Shown: positions 21,652 to 32,450, counted from the first letter of the stretch. The stretch: 64,000 nucleotides of DNA from Harmothoe impar (GCA_947462335.1 OX381707.1:66544816-66608815), one strand, 5' to 3'. A program made the numbers and translations. The notes: generated by a model from the sequence alone, not told the origin.

Positions 21652-21885
21652 CACCAATTGCAATGCTGGACATTGCGATGACCACCAACAGAAAATAAGC
21701 CCTCATTTTGTCCTGGTACAAGGAAAAGAGTGAATCATTATGAGAAGTACAGTAGTCATCTATGTAAAGAGAGGGGCACACAGAGGGAGAGAGAGTAGCT
21801 GTGTGAGTGTGAGTGTCTAAAATTTCAGTGCAAAAAATAAAAATAATGAGACCAGATTGAACATGGTAAGAAGAAAACCCCAATC
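21652..21885 (-). CDS. First exon with signal peptide (probable start of the EGF gene)
   Basis: The ATG at 21,706 opens MRAYFLLVVIAMSSIAIGG, a basic residue followed by a hydrophobic core and small residues, as in a secretory signal peptide. A consensus donor GTAAGT follows 21,652, leaving a phase-1 codon. Coding is 21,706-21,652; the rest to ~21,885 would be 5' UTR. A TATA box lies upstream at 21,915-21,922. The EGF exons at 1,319 and 732 also begin in phase 1 on the same strand, so joining them would keep frame. No other exon is visible in the ~20 kb between, so the link to the EGF gene is inference. Confidence 0.55.
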
Positions 21886-21914
21886 TGCTATATCATTTGG
21901 CGGTTATCTGAGTC

Positions 21915-21922
21915 CTTTTATA
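21915..21922 (-). promoter_or_regulatory. TATA box of the signal-peptide exon
   Basis: TATAAAAG on the minus strand, about 210 bp upstream of the ATG at 21,706, predicts a start site near 21,885-21,892. Confidence 0.5.
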
Positions 21923-22403
21923 GACAACAGGAGCCCTTTTGGACATTGGAATATTTAGGTCACATAATATATACACTCTCACAATAAAGGGCCTTCTAAG
22001 AAGGGAATTTGAGGAGGGCATGATATTAAGGACAATACATGAAAAAATTACCAGGGACTTTTAGGGGGAAAACAAGTTGAGTGAATGAGAGCTTTTGGCT
22101 AGACAGTATTTTAAGGTTTTCATGGAGTAATTACTCGAAACACATACTTTCGATTGTCCTTGTATCTCTAACAGTCTTTCTATAGAATTCAGATATAGAC
22201 AAATGCAAAAGGCCATTGAAACCACCCTTTATGTATTTCACTCATGAGGCCTCAACAACTGAAATATGTCAGAGACGGTATCAATCACTGCATGAAAAGT
22301 ATATTCAAGTTCACCTAAAAATCCGGGAAAAGTCATGGAAAGGTTGTTTGGAACTTTCCATGAAATATAATGAACATTAAGCATTTTGTTCTAAGTATCT
22401 TTA
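21923..22403. other. Upstream region of the signal-peptide exon
   Basis: No gene or recognised element. It may contain upstream promoter sequence of the minus-strand gene. Confidence 0.35.
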
Positions 22404-22590
22404 GGGAGTGGTCATATTTTAACAGGGGGGGGGGGGTCGGTGGATTTTTGAGCGAGCGGGTCTAAATTTTTTTTGGTCCCCCCCGCGGGAGGGGTCTAAA
22501 TTTTTTTGGTCCCCCCCCTCAGGCAGGCTGAAATTGGTCCCCCCCCAAATCCACCAACCCCCCCCCTGTTGATAAAAAATGACCACTCCC
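22404..22590. mobile_element. Harbinger-type MITE, G/C-run palindrome
   Basis: Terminal inverted repeats GGGAGTGGTCAT and its complement are flanked by TTA on both sides (22,401-22,403 and 22,591-22,593). The arms continue through poly-G/poly-C runs and GGTGGATTT/AAATCCACC, so almost the whole 187 bp can fold back. A TTA duplication fits PIF/Harbinger. Confidence 0.65.
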
Positions 22591-22819
22591 TTATTTGCAT
22601 TAAGTCATATGGTTACATTCCTCATTCTTGGTATATCATCTCAAAATACCCGCTAACAACTCATTTTCAGTCGAGTTCCAATTATATAATTGAGGATATT
22701 ACATTCACAGTAAGGTTTCACCGGTAATCCATTGTAATGCTCATAAATACTGACGTATTAATACAGGATTTTACTGCTCACAGTGTATGGCTTATACCGC
22801 CAGTACCGTTACTTATTAA

Positions 22820-22891
22820 CCCCTTCACCACTGGGTTTCTTGTAACTCAATGCAATTTTGTGCAATATATTGGCTTACCGCGTGGAAGGGG
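22820..22891. mobile_element. 72-bp TTAA-flanked MITE, copy 1
   Basis: TTAA (22,816-22,819 and 22,892-22,895) encloses CCCCTTCacc...GGAAGGGG. A second copy at 47,683-47,754 has the same length and differs at two positions. TTAA sites are the piggyBac signature. Confidence 0.65.
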
Positions 22892-22895
22892 TTAA

Positions 22896-23287
22896 CTGTA
22901 TGGGTTGACCTGGTATATACTAATAAGCGATATTACTCATTTTAGGTATAGTGAGTTGAATAGTACATCAGTATGCAAATGCAACAAAGAAAGAATAATC
23001 TTTATGCCCACTTAAAAAAGTGTAGCGGGTTGATATGCTGTTTATCCTAACGTCAACATATATGTAGCGTGTATAACACTTACTTCAGTTTACAATAAAG
23101 GAGAAAGAAAATTAATGAATGATTTCATCTTATAATGTTACTAGAAAGAAAATGGTATCTATATCTAGTGAGGGTTTGACAAATTTAAAGCAAGTAAATT
23201 CTACGCAGGATGGGATGAGAAATAAATAAGGAAAAGGGGGGGGGGTGGTTGGATGATCCATACTTAGGATGTTTCCTGGTATTTAAC
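22896..23287. other. Non-coding
   Basis: No gene seen. A G-run lies at ~23,238-23,247. Confidence 0.35.
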
Positions 23288-23701
23288 TCAGGAGACTCCT
23301 AAGGTGTCGTTTGTTTCTTTTTTGAAGGATTCAGACATATCAGCATTTCGTCTTAGAACAGTGAGATCATTCCAACCTACAGCACCAGAATACTCGACAC
23401 TCCTACTATAGGCAAGACCATTTGCATGTGTTATCTTAAACATTGGTGCTTGTGACATTCTAGTCAGACGCTGCCTGTGATTAATATACACATGATTTCT
23501 AGACCTCGAAAACATATTTATCATTAGGTGAGCTTGCCTTCTATCAGATAGCAGGTTACATTCAGTGTCATAATGTACTGTTTCCGTGGGAGTCAGGTGT
23601 GGATATTTCATACATATTTTTTGACATTTATTTTGTGCATAATGTAAAGGCAGCAGATATTTTTCCTTGAATGTTATATGGCATTTAGGGTCACCTTTCA
23701 T
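23288..23701 (-). pseudogene. LINE RT C-terminal fragment
   Basis: The 137-residue minus-strand frame has LLPLHYAQNKCQKICMKYPH, CNLLSDRRQAHLMINMF, KITHANGLAYSRS and GAVGWNDLTVLRRN. This is the pattern seen after the RT domain in APE-type LINEs (compare LLADRREKAL and WNALD in the 31 kb LINE). No RT catalytic motif remains; the fragment is 5'-truncated at about 23,700. It has no stop inside and could be a young insertion. Confidence 0.65.
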
Positions 23702-23702
23702 T

Positions 23703-23810
23703 TACCAGAAATGTCTTACAACATTTCCAGTGAATTTAAGGTGAACTAGAGCTTACCAGAAATGTCATATGACATTTCCAGTGAATTTAGGTTGAACTTC
23801 GATTTATTGT
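23703..23810. repeat. Tandem duplication of ~55 bp
   Basis: Two copies of TTACCAGAAATGTC...ACATTTCCAGTGAATTTA lie side by side. Each contains a small palindrome around the ACATTTC/GAAATGT pair. Confidence 0.5.
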
Positions 23811-24674
23811 AAATGGCATACACATCAGGGAGTTATAGGACTCTCATACCTTAGTTAATAACTATTTTGAAGGCCTCTGGGTGAAGAAATTGTAATAATG
23901 ACCTGAGTAGTATAATATGTATCGGATCGGGACCATACTAAGTACTGGCTATTACTCACTCGATATGCAGCCAATCAGAGGCCTCCATTTGGTCACGTGA
24001 CCCCATTGCCATGGTAACGTGACCTACTTAGAGGTGACGGGAAATTCAAATCGGAGGCCACCATTTTGGCAGGAGATTCAAATGGCCACGTGACCGGAAG
24101 TGACCTACTTAACATGACCGGAAGTGACGTCACGTGACCTACTTAGGGGATTAGCGATGACTGGAAGCGACAGAAGTGACCCAATTTTAAAAATGTGGTC
24201 ACGTGACTGGAAGTGACCTAATTAACATGTCTGATTATAACCTGCTGTTTGCTGTATGAAGTTTTTGTATACGCTCTTTGAACACCTTAATCTCCTAATG
24301 ACACTTAATCCTCTTATATATGCAAAGAAGACTCACCCTTGCCCCCCAAGGGGCAGAGGCGAGCCTCTTGCAGCTTAAGACTCGCCCTTACCCCAAGGGG
24401 CAGAGGCTCGCCGTCTGATTATCACCTGCTGTCCAGACCCCCTGTGGTGTGCCTGTTGGGTGTCTGTTTGTCCTGCTGTTTGCTGTATGAAGCTTTTGTA
24501 TACGCTCTTTCAACACCTTAATCCCCTAATGACCTTTAATTACTCCTCTTATATATGTAACACACCTCCAGATCAAAAACAAGATTTGAATCCAGGGTGG
24601 AAGGATCCAGGTGAAAACAGCTCACTCTCTCTTAAGCAGCTTATCTCCGGAGGTGTGTATAAAGGGGGAAGAAA

Positions 24675-25166
24675 ATGTCATTCACTCACACTTTCTCTAC
24701 ATCCCTCACCATCAGTAGAAGACCAACTAAGCTACAGCTATCGAGGAAGACGAAAAAGAACAAGTGTTTATCTACTTCTCCTGCTGCTGAAGATGCTACT
24801 GCAACTGCTACTGCTTCTACTGCTTCTGCTGCTGCTGATGTTGCTGCTGATGCTGCTGCTGAACGTGCTTTTGCTGCAGTTAGTGCAGCTGTTACTACTA
24901 GTGCTGCTGATGTGACTGCTGCTGCTGCTGCTGCTGCTCATGCTACTAGTGCTGCTGATGTGACTGCTGCTGCTGCTGCTACTGCTACTGCTGCTCCTGC
25001 TGTTGCTGCTGCTGATGATGATGACGACGGCACTACTGTTGACGGTGGGTCTCATTCATATCCTTACTGGTCGCCTATGTTTTACGCCCCACTGCTGCTA
25101 CTGCTACATCAGCAGAGCTTGGTTGTGTGTCTAGATAGATTGGAAGCAAGTTCCCTCTCTACCTAA
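24675..25166 (+). CDS. Alanine-rich ORF on a (GCT)n-type tract inside the foldback element
   Basis: This 163-residue frame starts MSFTHTFSTSLTISRRPTKL and has a basic RKTKKNK. It then runs through ~80 Ala/Thr/Ser residues from an imperfect GCT repeat (24,775-25,020), followed by ADDDDDGTTVDGG and a short hydrophobic end. The opposite strand gives a poly-Ser frame over the same tract, so openness alone is not proof of coding. I do not recognise the protein. It starts within the left inverted arm. The acidic and basic ends are not repeat-derived, which keeps a small coding possibility open. Confidence 0.25.
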   Translation: MSFTHTFSTSLTISRRPTKLQLSRKTKKNKCLSTSPAAEDATATATASTASAAADVAADAAAERAFAAVSAAVTTSAADVTAAAAAAAHATSAADVTAAAAATATAAPAVAAADDDDDGTTVDGGSHSYPYWSPMFYAPLLLLLHQQSLVVCLDRLEASSLST

Positions 25167-25870
25167 ACACTTTTTTCACTAAGGGAATTCTGAATGTACA
25201 CATCAGACATGTCAGAGGATCTCTGATTTCTTTAACAAGGAGCGCTCTGAATATTCACATCAGCAGGGCTTGGTTGTGTGTCTAGATAGATTGGAACCAC
25301 TTTCCCTCTCTACCTAAACACTTTTTTTCACCAATGGGAGTCTGAATGTACACATCAGACTGTCAGAGGATCTTTTGATTTCTTTAACAATGAGCGCTCT
25401 GAATATTCACATCTGCAGGTTTTGCTCGTGTGTCTAGATAGATTGGAAGCAAGTTCCCTCTCTACCTAAACACTTTTTTCCACCAATGGCAGTCTGAATG
25501 TACGCATTAGACATGTCAGAGGATCTTTGATTTCTTTAACAATAAGCGCTCTGAATATTCACATCAGCAGGGCTTGCTTGTGTGTCTAGATAGATTGGAA
25601 CCACTTTCCCTCTCTACTTAAACACTTTTTTTTCACCAATGGCATTCTGAATGTACACATCAGACATGTCAGAGGATCTTTGTTTCCTTTAACAATGAGC
25701 GCTCTGACTATTCACATCTGCAGGTTTTGCTTATGTGTCTAGATAGATTGGAACCACTTTCCCTCTCTACCTAAACACTTTTTTTCACCAATGGCATTCT
25801 GAATGTACACATCAGAAATGTCAGAGGATCTTTTGATTTCTTTAACAAGGAGCGCTCTGAATATTCACAG
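25105..25870. repeat. ~157-bp satellite, about five units
   Basis: Units recur at ~25,115, 25,272, 25,430, 25,586 and 25,735. Each has GTGTCTAGATAGATTGGAA, CCCTCTCTACCTAAACACTTT, GTCAGAGGATCTTTGATTTC and GAGCGCTCTGAATATTCACA. The last unit runs into the right arm of the foldback element. Confidence 0.8.
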
Positions 25871-26365
25871 GTGAGGGTTGTAGAGAAAGTGTGAGTGAAT
25901 GACATTTTCTTCCCCCCTTATACACACCTCTGGAGATAAGATGCTTAAGAGAGAGTGAGCTAATCCTGTTTTCACCTGGATCCTTCCACCCTGGATTCAA
26001 ATCTTGTTTTTGATCTGGAGGTGTGTTACATATATAAGAGGATTAAGTGTCATTAGGAGATTAAGGTGTTCAAAGAGCGTATACAAAAACTTCATGCAGC
26101 AAACAGCAGGTGATAATCAGACATGTTAATTAGGTCACTTCCAGTCACGTGACCACATTTTTTTTAATTGGGTCACTTCTGTCACTTCTGGTCATCGCTA
26201 ATCCCCTAAGTAGGTCACGTGACGTCACTTCCGGTCACGTTAAGTAGGTCACGTTACCATGGCAACGGGGTCACTTGACCAAATGGAGGCCTCTGATTGG
26301 CTGCATATCGAGTGAGTAATAGCTTTGTATAGTCCCGATCCGATAGATATTATACTATTGACCTG

Positions 26366-27447
26366 TTATCATACATTACATCAAAGCTTCAGGGGCAGAG
26401 GGGTACAACTCGTTGTACTAACCAGGGGAGTTAGGGGACCCAGGAGGGTGTTGCACGAGGCAGCCAGAGTTAATATCATAGTAATATGTAATTGTGATGC
26501 AAATGAAACACAGAATTGCTATTAGCTAAAGTATTGCATGAGGTTAGTTCCAGTCTTCACTCCTAAGTCACTCTTATGTTGCTATTATGTGATAGTTGGG
26601 ATAAGTGGTCCTGAGGCAAAATGTAAGAGTGACATCTCTGTTACCGCATATAGTGACTTAAAGCCTCAGTATCCTTATCGTTTGGCCCGCCTTTTTGCTC
26701 CTATAGCTTGCTAATTATCATAGTGTGGCCCGCCTACATGTAGTAGGACCCGCCTACATATCACAGGTGCCTGGGTCAGCTGTATAAGCTGTATAGGATT
26801 GTCATCACACCTGGTAAAGGTCTGTCCTATATATAGAAGTACCAAGTGTCCCCAATACCTTTGGTCAGTACGGGTAGAGGCAGCAACTTATGAGAGTATG
26901 TGCAGCTATAAGGCGTCATGTATTACTAGCTGGGGGGGGGGGGGGGTCTTGGGTATTCAAAAGAATCATCTTTTTATTGAACCCACCCAACTAACAGGAA
27001 GTAATCTTGAGGCCCCTCGCACAACATCCTGGTCGTGAGAAATCATCCCTTCCCCTTCAAACTGTATTTTTCTTTATCATGACCCCCTCCAATATCCACC
27101 ACACACCCCCAAATGGAAATAAATGCCTCATCCTGAAACTTCTCAAATTGCCCAGTTCAGTAGAGGAGGCTCAATGTGATTATCAAAGACGTGGCTATAT
27201 AGTTGTACTTTATGGGGTGCTAACTGTATAGCCTATTGTCCACTCTGGCCTAACAGATCAACATATCTTGGTTAACTTAGGCACTTCTATTTGGGGCTGA
27301 ATAAATAAATTGTCTGTCCTTAGGGCCAGGCTGTCTTTACAGTAAGAATTATACTCACCTAAGTATTTAAGGTCTCAGCAGGGTTCATAATAGTGATATA
27401 TCATGTGAGAGAAAGTTAGAAGTATCTTATACAAAAGACTGGATATA
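26366..27447. other. Non-coding with a G-run
   Basis: No supported gene. Short GCCCGCCTACAT repeats lie at ~26,680-26,760 and a poly-G run at 26,931-26,946. Confidence 0.35.
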
Positions 27448-27589
27448 CAGGCGCGGATTCAGAGGGGGGCCGTCCCGGCCTAGGCCCCCCCCCTATTTTC
27501 CTGTACATTCTAATGTAATTTTTTTCAATACCCCCAGTACATTGCCTATTTCATGCCCCCTCTTTCCAAAATTCCTGGATCCGCCCCTG
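27448..27589. mobile_element. hAT-type MITE (CAGGGGCGGATCC ends)
   Basis: The left end is CAGGCGCGGATTCAG and the right end is the complement of CAGGGGCGGATCCAGG, with C/G-rich interior. ATATA abuts both ends, part of a probable 8-bp duplication that has decayed. CAGGGGCGGATCC ends are common in hAT MITEs of marine animals. Confidence 0.6.
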
Positions 27590-27935
27590 ATATAGGCCCC
27601 ACAGGTACTGTAAAGGTAGTCCTTGTTAGCTGTCACCTGTTAAGCAAACAGTCAGAATCCCATACCTCTGACATATTAAAGATGGTTGGTTCCAGAGCTC
27701 CACAGGCTATATCACCAACCTAATAATAAAAAAAGTGCCTCAGTATGTGTAGGTGTGTACTTGAATGGAGGGTTATTCTGTCAGTCTTACAGGTGTGTGA
27801 GTAGATCGGGGCATTTTAACTATAAGAACTTGCCATTCAGAGACAATTGGACATTAATTAGGACAAATGAGTGCCCTACATTTATTGACCTGGGTAAAGA
27901 AGACCGTGTGCTGATCTCACTAAGATAAAATACTA
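27590..27935. other. Non-coding
   Basis: No convincing gene; an 80-codon open frame at 27,686-27,928 has no recognisable feature. Confidence 0.3.
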
Positions 27936-28277
27936 ATTCTAGCACCATCCAGGTCAGGGGTACATGAATAACCTCTGGTGATCACACTAAGAGGCATTCA
28001 TATCCATTTCAAACCAACCTGGTCAGGACTGAGGCTTTATCTTTTATTCTTGGCAACAAAAAGGGTGTCTTACTGAAACCATGCATTTATTCTTGTCATT
28101 TAATTCCAAATGTCAACCAAATGCACACACCATAGTTGTCAATAAAAATGAATGAGATTTTGATCAATTGTATACATTGAGAAGAAAATAAGAGCTTACG
28201 ATTAGCGAAAATAGATGTAGCATGTAGATAGATTTACTAAGAAGTAGGTTGCGGAGGCACCTAGTGGGAAAGGCGGG
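27936..28277 (+). repeat. 342-bp dispersed repeat, copy 1 (inverse at 55,191-55,532)
   Basis: This segment, from AGCACCATCCAGG to CCTAGTGGGAAAGGCGGG, is found reversed and nearly identical at 55,191-55,532, with the same length. No gene or TIR is obvious in it. Confidence 0.75.
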
Positions 28278-28336
28278 ATATTGGGATATATCTCTACTCT
28301 ACATGTATGTACATACGGCCAGCCGTATATACATAC

Positions 28337-29373
28337 TTATTATACGATATGGGCGCACACCGACCATTTTAGGTGATATTCGCGTTCTGATATTCCTGCA
28401 TAGCGCACACTTGGGAGGGTGAAATCGTTCTGATATTCAGGATATCAGAACGATTCTGAATTCCCCATTCAGAATCGTTCTGATATCCAGAATATCAGAA
28501 CGATTCTGAATGGGAATCGGCAGCCATAAAATCCGAGGTTCTATGGAGACTCGAACACGCTACATCAAGACTTGAAGTCCGATGTGCTAACCACCACGCC
28601 GTGAAGGCGCTGGTAGAGGTAGGTGGCGAAACAAGGAGTCTACAGGCGGATTTCCAGCCCTGTAGGACCATTATTTACCGAGTTACAGAAGAAAAGGCAT
28701 TTTTTGGTCTAGTTTCTTTGAAAATCCAAATTTTTTTCTAATTTCTTTTTTACTATAAAGGTAGAAGTTGGACTTTACTTAGCCTTTCGTTAAAATAATT
28801 CTAGGGACTTTTTTTCACATAGAAATAGGCATTTTGAAAAAGGTTCGTTTCCACCCAGGATCGATCCTGGTACCCTTGGTGTGTGAGGCGGCGACGCTAG
28901 CTGCCATGCCTATCCGGCTGTGGTGGTTGTGGAGGGAAACGCTGTGTATATTGCAGTGTATCAGGGAGCAGTTAGTTTTTAAAGCAGCAGGTCGCGCGGC
29001 GTAAGTACACTCCTATACGTTAGCACTGAGAGTATGTTGGATTTGAAATAATGACCGATCCCCTCACCTCCCCTACTGAAGAGTTCCACCAGGCTCCACC
29101 AATCAGCGAGCAGGGTTGGTGGGAGCTCAAAACAACATGGCGCTAGGTGTACGAGTGATATTCAGTCAATAATCCTTCAAAATGGCCAAATTAGGACTCC
29201 TATAAGGTAAATAAAGGCATTTGAATGGAAATATCGTATAATAAACCTAATAATATATGAATATCCCCGAACTTAGGGTGTGTATTCATGAATAACCAAC
29301 CTCGGTGCTACGCACCTCGGTTCGTTATTCAAGTATACACACCCTGCGTTCGGGGATATCCATACATTATTGG
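28337..29373 (-). mobile_element. Composite repeat with tRNA-like parts and terminal hairpin, copy 1
   Basis: Boundary motifs TTATTATACGATAT (28,337) and its complement (29,231-29,244) are followed by a long hairpin (29,245-29,373). A second copy lies at 50,469-51,380. Near the left end is a duplicated perfect palindrome around ATCGTTCTGATAT (28,424-28,512). Two minus-strand tRNA-like pieces are visible: TGGTTAGCAC with GTGTTCGAGTC (~28,550-28,610), and a second with GGATCGATCC (~28,855-28,905). SINE-like origin of these parts is inference; there is no coding capacity. Confidence 0.65.
29245..29373. repeat. Hairpin tail of the composite repeat
   Basis: The arms run GAATATCCCCGAAC..GGGTGTGTAT and ATACACACCC..GTTCGGGGATATCC, around a loop rich in CCTCGGT. 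The equivalent hairpin at 51,258-51,380 has different arm sequence but still pairs. Confidence 0.7.
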
Positions 29374-29613
29374 TTAAATATCCATATATACATAAGGCCA
29401 TAATTGCGTTTCAGTTCAATATACGGAGCAAGAAAAAAACGTATCTTTGGCGTATTTTGCTCCAAATATACGGAGGGGTAGGGGGGTTGTATGTTGAAAA
29501 CTGGACATATACCATGCTTTTTAGGGCCGTATGTGTCTTTTGGGTGCCGTATGTGGTATTTTTGCTCCGTATGTGTCATATCACTTCAGATTGTAATGGT
29601 GATAAAGAGATGG

Positions 29614-29756
29614 GGATGGTAGGGGCCGTGAGGAGATGGTAGGGGCCGTGAGGAGATGGTAGGGGCTGTGAGGAGATGGTAGGGGCCGTGAGGAAATGGT
29701 AGGGGCCGTGAGGAAATGGTAGGGGCCATGAGGAAATGGTAGGAGCCACTACTACC
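29614..29756. repeat. ~20-bp minisatellite, seven units
   Basis: GGTAGGGGCCGTGAGGAGAT and close variants repeat in tandem. The minus strand reads as Pro/His-rich peptide only because of the repeat. Confidence 0.85.
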
Positions 29757-29789
29757 ACTTCGTCACCACTACAGCCAGCTCTGTACTAG

Positions 29790-29934
29790 AATTATTTTAA
29801 CGAATGGATGAGTGAAGTCCAACTTCTACCTTTATAATTAAAAAAAAAAATTTAAAAAATAGATTTTCAACGAAATTATACCAAAAAATGTCTTATCTTC
29901 TGTAACTTGGTAAATAATGGCCCTACAGAGCTGA
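29790..29934 (+). repeat. Inverted partial copy of the composite repeat
   Basis: This 145-bp stretch is the reverse complement of ~28,660-28,810 (GGTAGAAGTTGGACTT and ACCATTATTTACC motifs), only 400 bp from copy 1. Confidence 0.65.
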
Positions 29935-30045
29935 AACTTTGCCCACAGACTCATCGTGTATAAACAGTGGTAGACAATAGCTATCAGAGTACAGAGCTGG
30001 CTGGGCGCCAGAGGTGAAGAAAACACCTCAAATCCAGTGCCTTTC

Positions 30046-30110
30046 CAGACCTTTCCTATCTCTTCCCCAACCTCTCCTGTCTCTTCCCCAACCTCTCCTG
30101 TCTCTTCCAT
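30046..30110. repeat. 21-bp minisatellite, three units
   Basis: CTCTTCCCCAACCTCTCCTGT and variants in tandem. Confidence 0.7.
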
Positions 30111-30351
30111 GACATTCCCAAACATACGGACCCTATTTATACCCTCCCCGACCTACCTCCGTATGTCTATTTATATTATGACGTCACAGAGGGAATTCCC
30201 TAGGGGTTCCCCAGAATGTAGACTGGTTTTTGCACATTTTTCTAAAAGAGACAGGTGACCATGTCCGGTTCTTGAGAGGGCCGAAAGTACTTTTGGTGTA
30301 TATTTGCCGCATCTTGACCGCATCTTGCAGCCGCATGTTGGGTTTTATATC

Positions 30352-30461
<110 letters not shown>

Positions 30462-31000
30462 GATAGATAGATAGTACCTATAACATTATTGAGTCGTCCT
30501 GTGGTCAGAGCCCCGTTCCTCTTAAGATCAATAAGCGTTAAACACAATATATTAGGCCTACGGCATACAGGTGTATACTTAATATGAGTCATGCATGTGA
30601 TAACTTAGGCCCGAGTTAAGTCAATTCAATTCAATTCAATTCAAATTTCTTTATTTAGGCTGGGAAGAATAGGCGCTACTTGGCCTGTTTTCTCTTCTAC
30701 CCAGCATCACTGAAGTACATTTTGTAGTCGTGAGGTTAAGGATGCATCTTTCCCATTATGGTTCAATAATGATACATTTATAGCAAAATAGGCATATTCA
30801 TTTCAGTAGTTAGTCATGACTTACCTAGAACTATAAGTTAGTACATGAAGCAAAATATGACGACTGTCATGGGGGAGACAACTATTGTGTCTCAAGTTGA
30901 GGATGGTGGTTCACCCATGTCCTAAGTATAATCATACAATGTGTTAAGGTATAGTTTAGAAGGGGGGGGCTGTGTTTAACCCAGCATCTTCACATAGCGT

Positions 31001-32450
31001 TCATGTAATTTGTTTTTGAACACCATTGGACTCATTTGGAGAGTCAATAGCCCTCATCTCCTTGTCCAACGCATTCCAGGTGTGAGCCAATCTGTAAGTT
31101 AGACTTTGTCTAGCTGTGGCTGATTTGTACCATATTGGTTTCACAAGAGGAGCATCATCGATCCTTGTATATATTTGTCTCTTGTCCAGATTTTGATCAT
31201 TTTGAGCATATTTAAAGGCGGTCATGGTCAGGGCCTTTTCCCTCCTGTCTGCCAACAGGTTTATTTCTGCGTCTTTCCTTAGTGCATCTAATGGTGCATC
31301 CCTGTCTAGGAAGAAGCAGAGTCTCAAAATTCTGTTTAATATAGTTTGGAGTTTGTCCAGTGATCCCTTATTTCCAGCCCCATAGATCAACTGGCCATAA
31401 TCTACTACAGGTAGAATTTTGGTCTTAACCCTTTCCCTGCTGGCGTTGAAAAATGTCATTTGGGACTTAACAACCGGCCCTATGCCATGGAAATGTGCGA
31501 ATTGCAATTATCTGCTCCCTGGGACAGTGGGTAAGGAGTAAAATAACTTGTACTGGAGACAGAATTTACACATTTTTGACAAGGGGATGTTGTATTCATG
31601 TTAAATACTTTTGGATTCATTCAAAAATTCTTATTCTTTGTTTCATAGCAGGAGCTGTAACTTAGTGGTATTGCTGCCCTAGGGTAGCAATTTTGCTGCC
31701 CTATGGCAGCAGCGGTTTTTCAAGAGTATTTTAAATGCTGCCCAGAGGCAGCAGCGGCCCTTAAAGGGTTAATTATGTCTAGAGCAGCTGCCTTTGTAAC
31801 GCTATACTGAATCTTACTTGACAAATAGGACTTGTATGATAGGCTTTTCTGTGATATATTTAGGTGGGATTTAAAGTTCATGTCAGTATCAAGCTCTAGT
31901 CCTAAATATCTACAGTGTGGCGTTTGGAGAACTGGTTGACCATCTATACTGAAATTTAGATGTGGGAGTAGACTGATCCTTTGCCAAGTACCATATATAT
32001 ATATACAGTATATTTGGTCTTCTTAATGTTTAACGACAACTTATTCTTCTTGCACCAGTTTGCCATGTTGAGAAGGTCAGTATTAACTCTAGGAACTATA
32101 TCTGGGTCTGGGAATTTGCAGGACGTGAACAAGGCTGTGTCATCAGCATATAGTTGGCACTGGAGGGAGGTTAGTACAGTAGGTAAGTCATTAATGTATA
32201 TGAGAAAAAGTAATGGCCCCAAGATGGACCCTTGGGGCACTCCACATGTAATTAGACCGGGTTCAGAAGTGATGCCATTTGCTTTCATCATTTGTAGTCT
32301 GTTTGTAAGATAGCTTTTAAACCAAGATACACTGGCTTCACCAAATCCAATCTTTCTTAGTTTTAAGCAAAGGAGGTCATGATTTATTGTATCAAAAGCT
32401 TTGGCAAAATCTAAGTAGGTCACTATAGTTACAAGCTTATTTTCTATTGC
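31001..32450 (-). pseudogene. LINE RT palm and C-terminal region
   Basis: TYLDFAKAFDTINHDLL, CGVPQGSILGPLLFLIYIND and YADDTALF are the RT motifs A, B and C. After an AT-repeat disruption near 31,996 the thumb/C-terminal part follows. A MITE splits it at TTAA 31,425/31,769, and on the far side KILPVVDYGQLIYGAGN, LLADRREKALTM and YRLAHTWNALD continue to a stop at 31,001. Segments on the two sides of the MITE are in register if the MITE and one TTAA are removed. Confidence 0.85.
31429..31768. mobile_element. 340-bp TTAA-flanked MITE inside the LINE
   Basis: TTAA at 31,425-31,428 and 31,769-31,772 flanks ends CCCTTT and AAAGGG. The interior has repeated GCTGCCCTAGGG/GGCAGCAGCGG motifs. The LINE reading frame is preserved if the insertion and one TTAA are removed, so both borders are exact. 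Confidence 0.8.

Larger units (their letters stand above)
23906..26359. mobile_element. Foldback DNA transposon with internal satellite
   Basis: The 2,454-bp element is flanked by GACCTG (23,900-23,905 and 26,360-26,365). The arms begin ARTAGTATAATAT and TATCGGATCGGGAC. They are inverted copies over about 490 bp on the right (25,870-26,359). The left arm is ~800 bp because an extra segment (~24,320-24,500) carries a duplicated AAGGGGCAGAGGC block. The arms are full of TCACGTGAC/GGAAGTGACC motifs. The centre contains a GCT-rich ORF and a five-unit satellite. No transposase is visible, so it is non-autonomous, similar in architecture to foldback/Galileo-like elements. Confidence 0.75.

Noticed and set aside
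24768..25055. Minus-strand poly-Ser protein
   Set aside because: It is the reverse reading of the imperfect GCT tract in the foldback element.
25105..25870. CRISPR array
   Set aside because: The units are ~157 bp with no short constant repeat plus variable spacers; this is a satellite in a eukaryotic foldback element.
29576..29758. Pro/His-rich repeat protein on the minus strand
   Set aside because: It is the translation of the ~20-bp minisatellite at 29,614-29,756.
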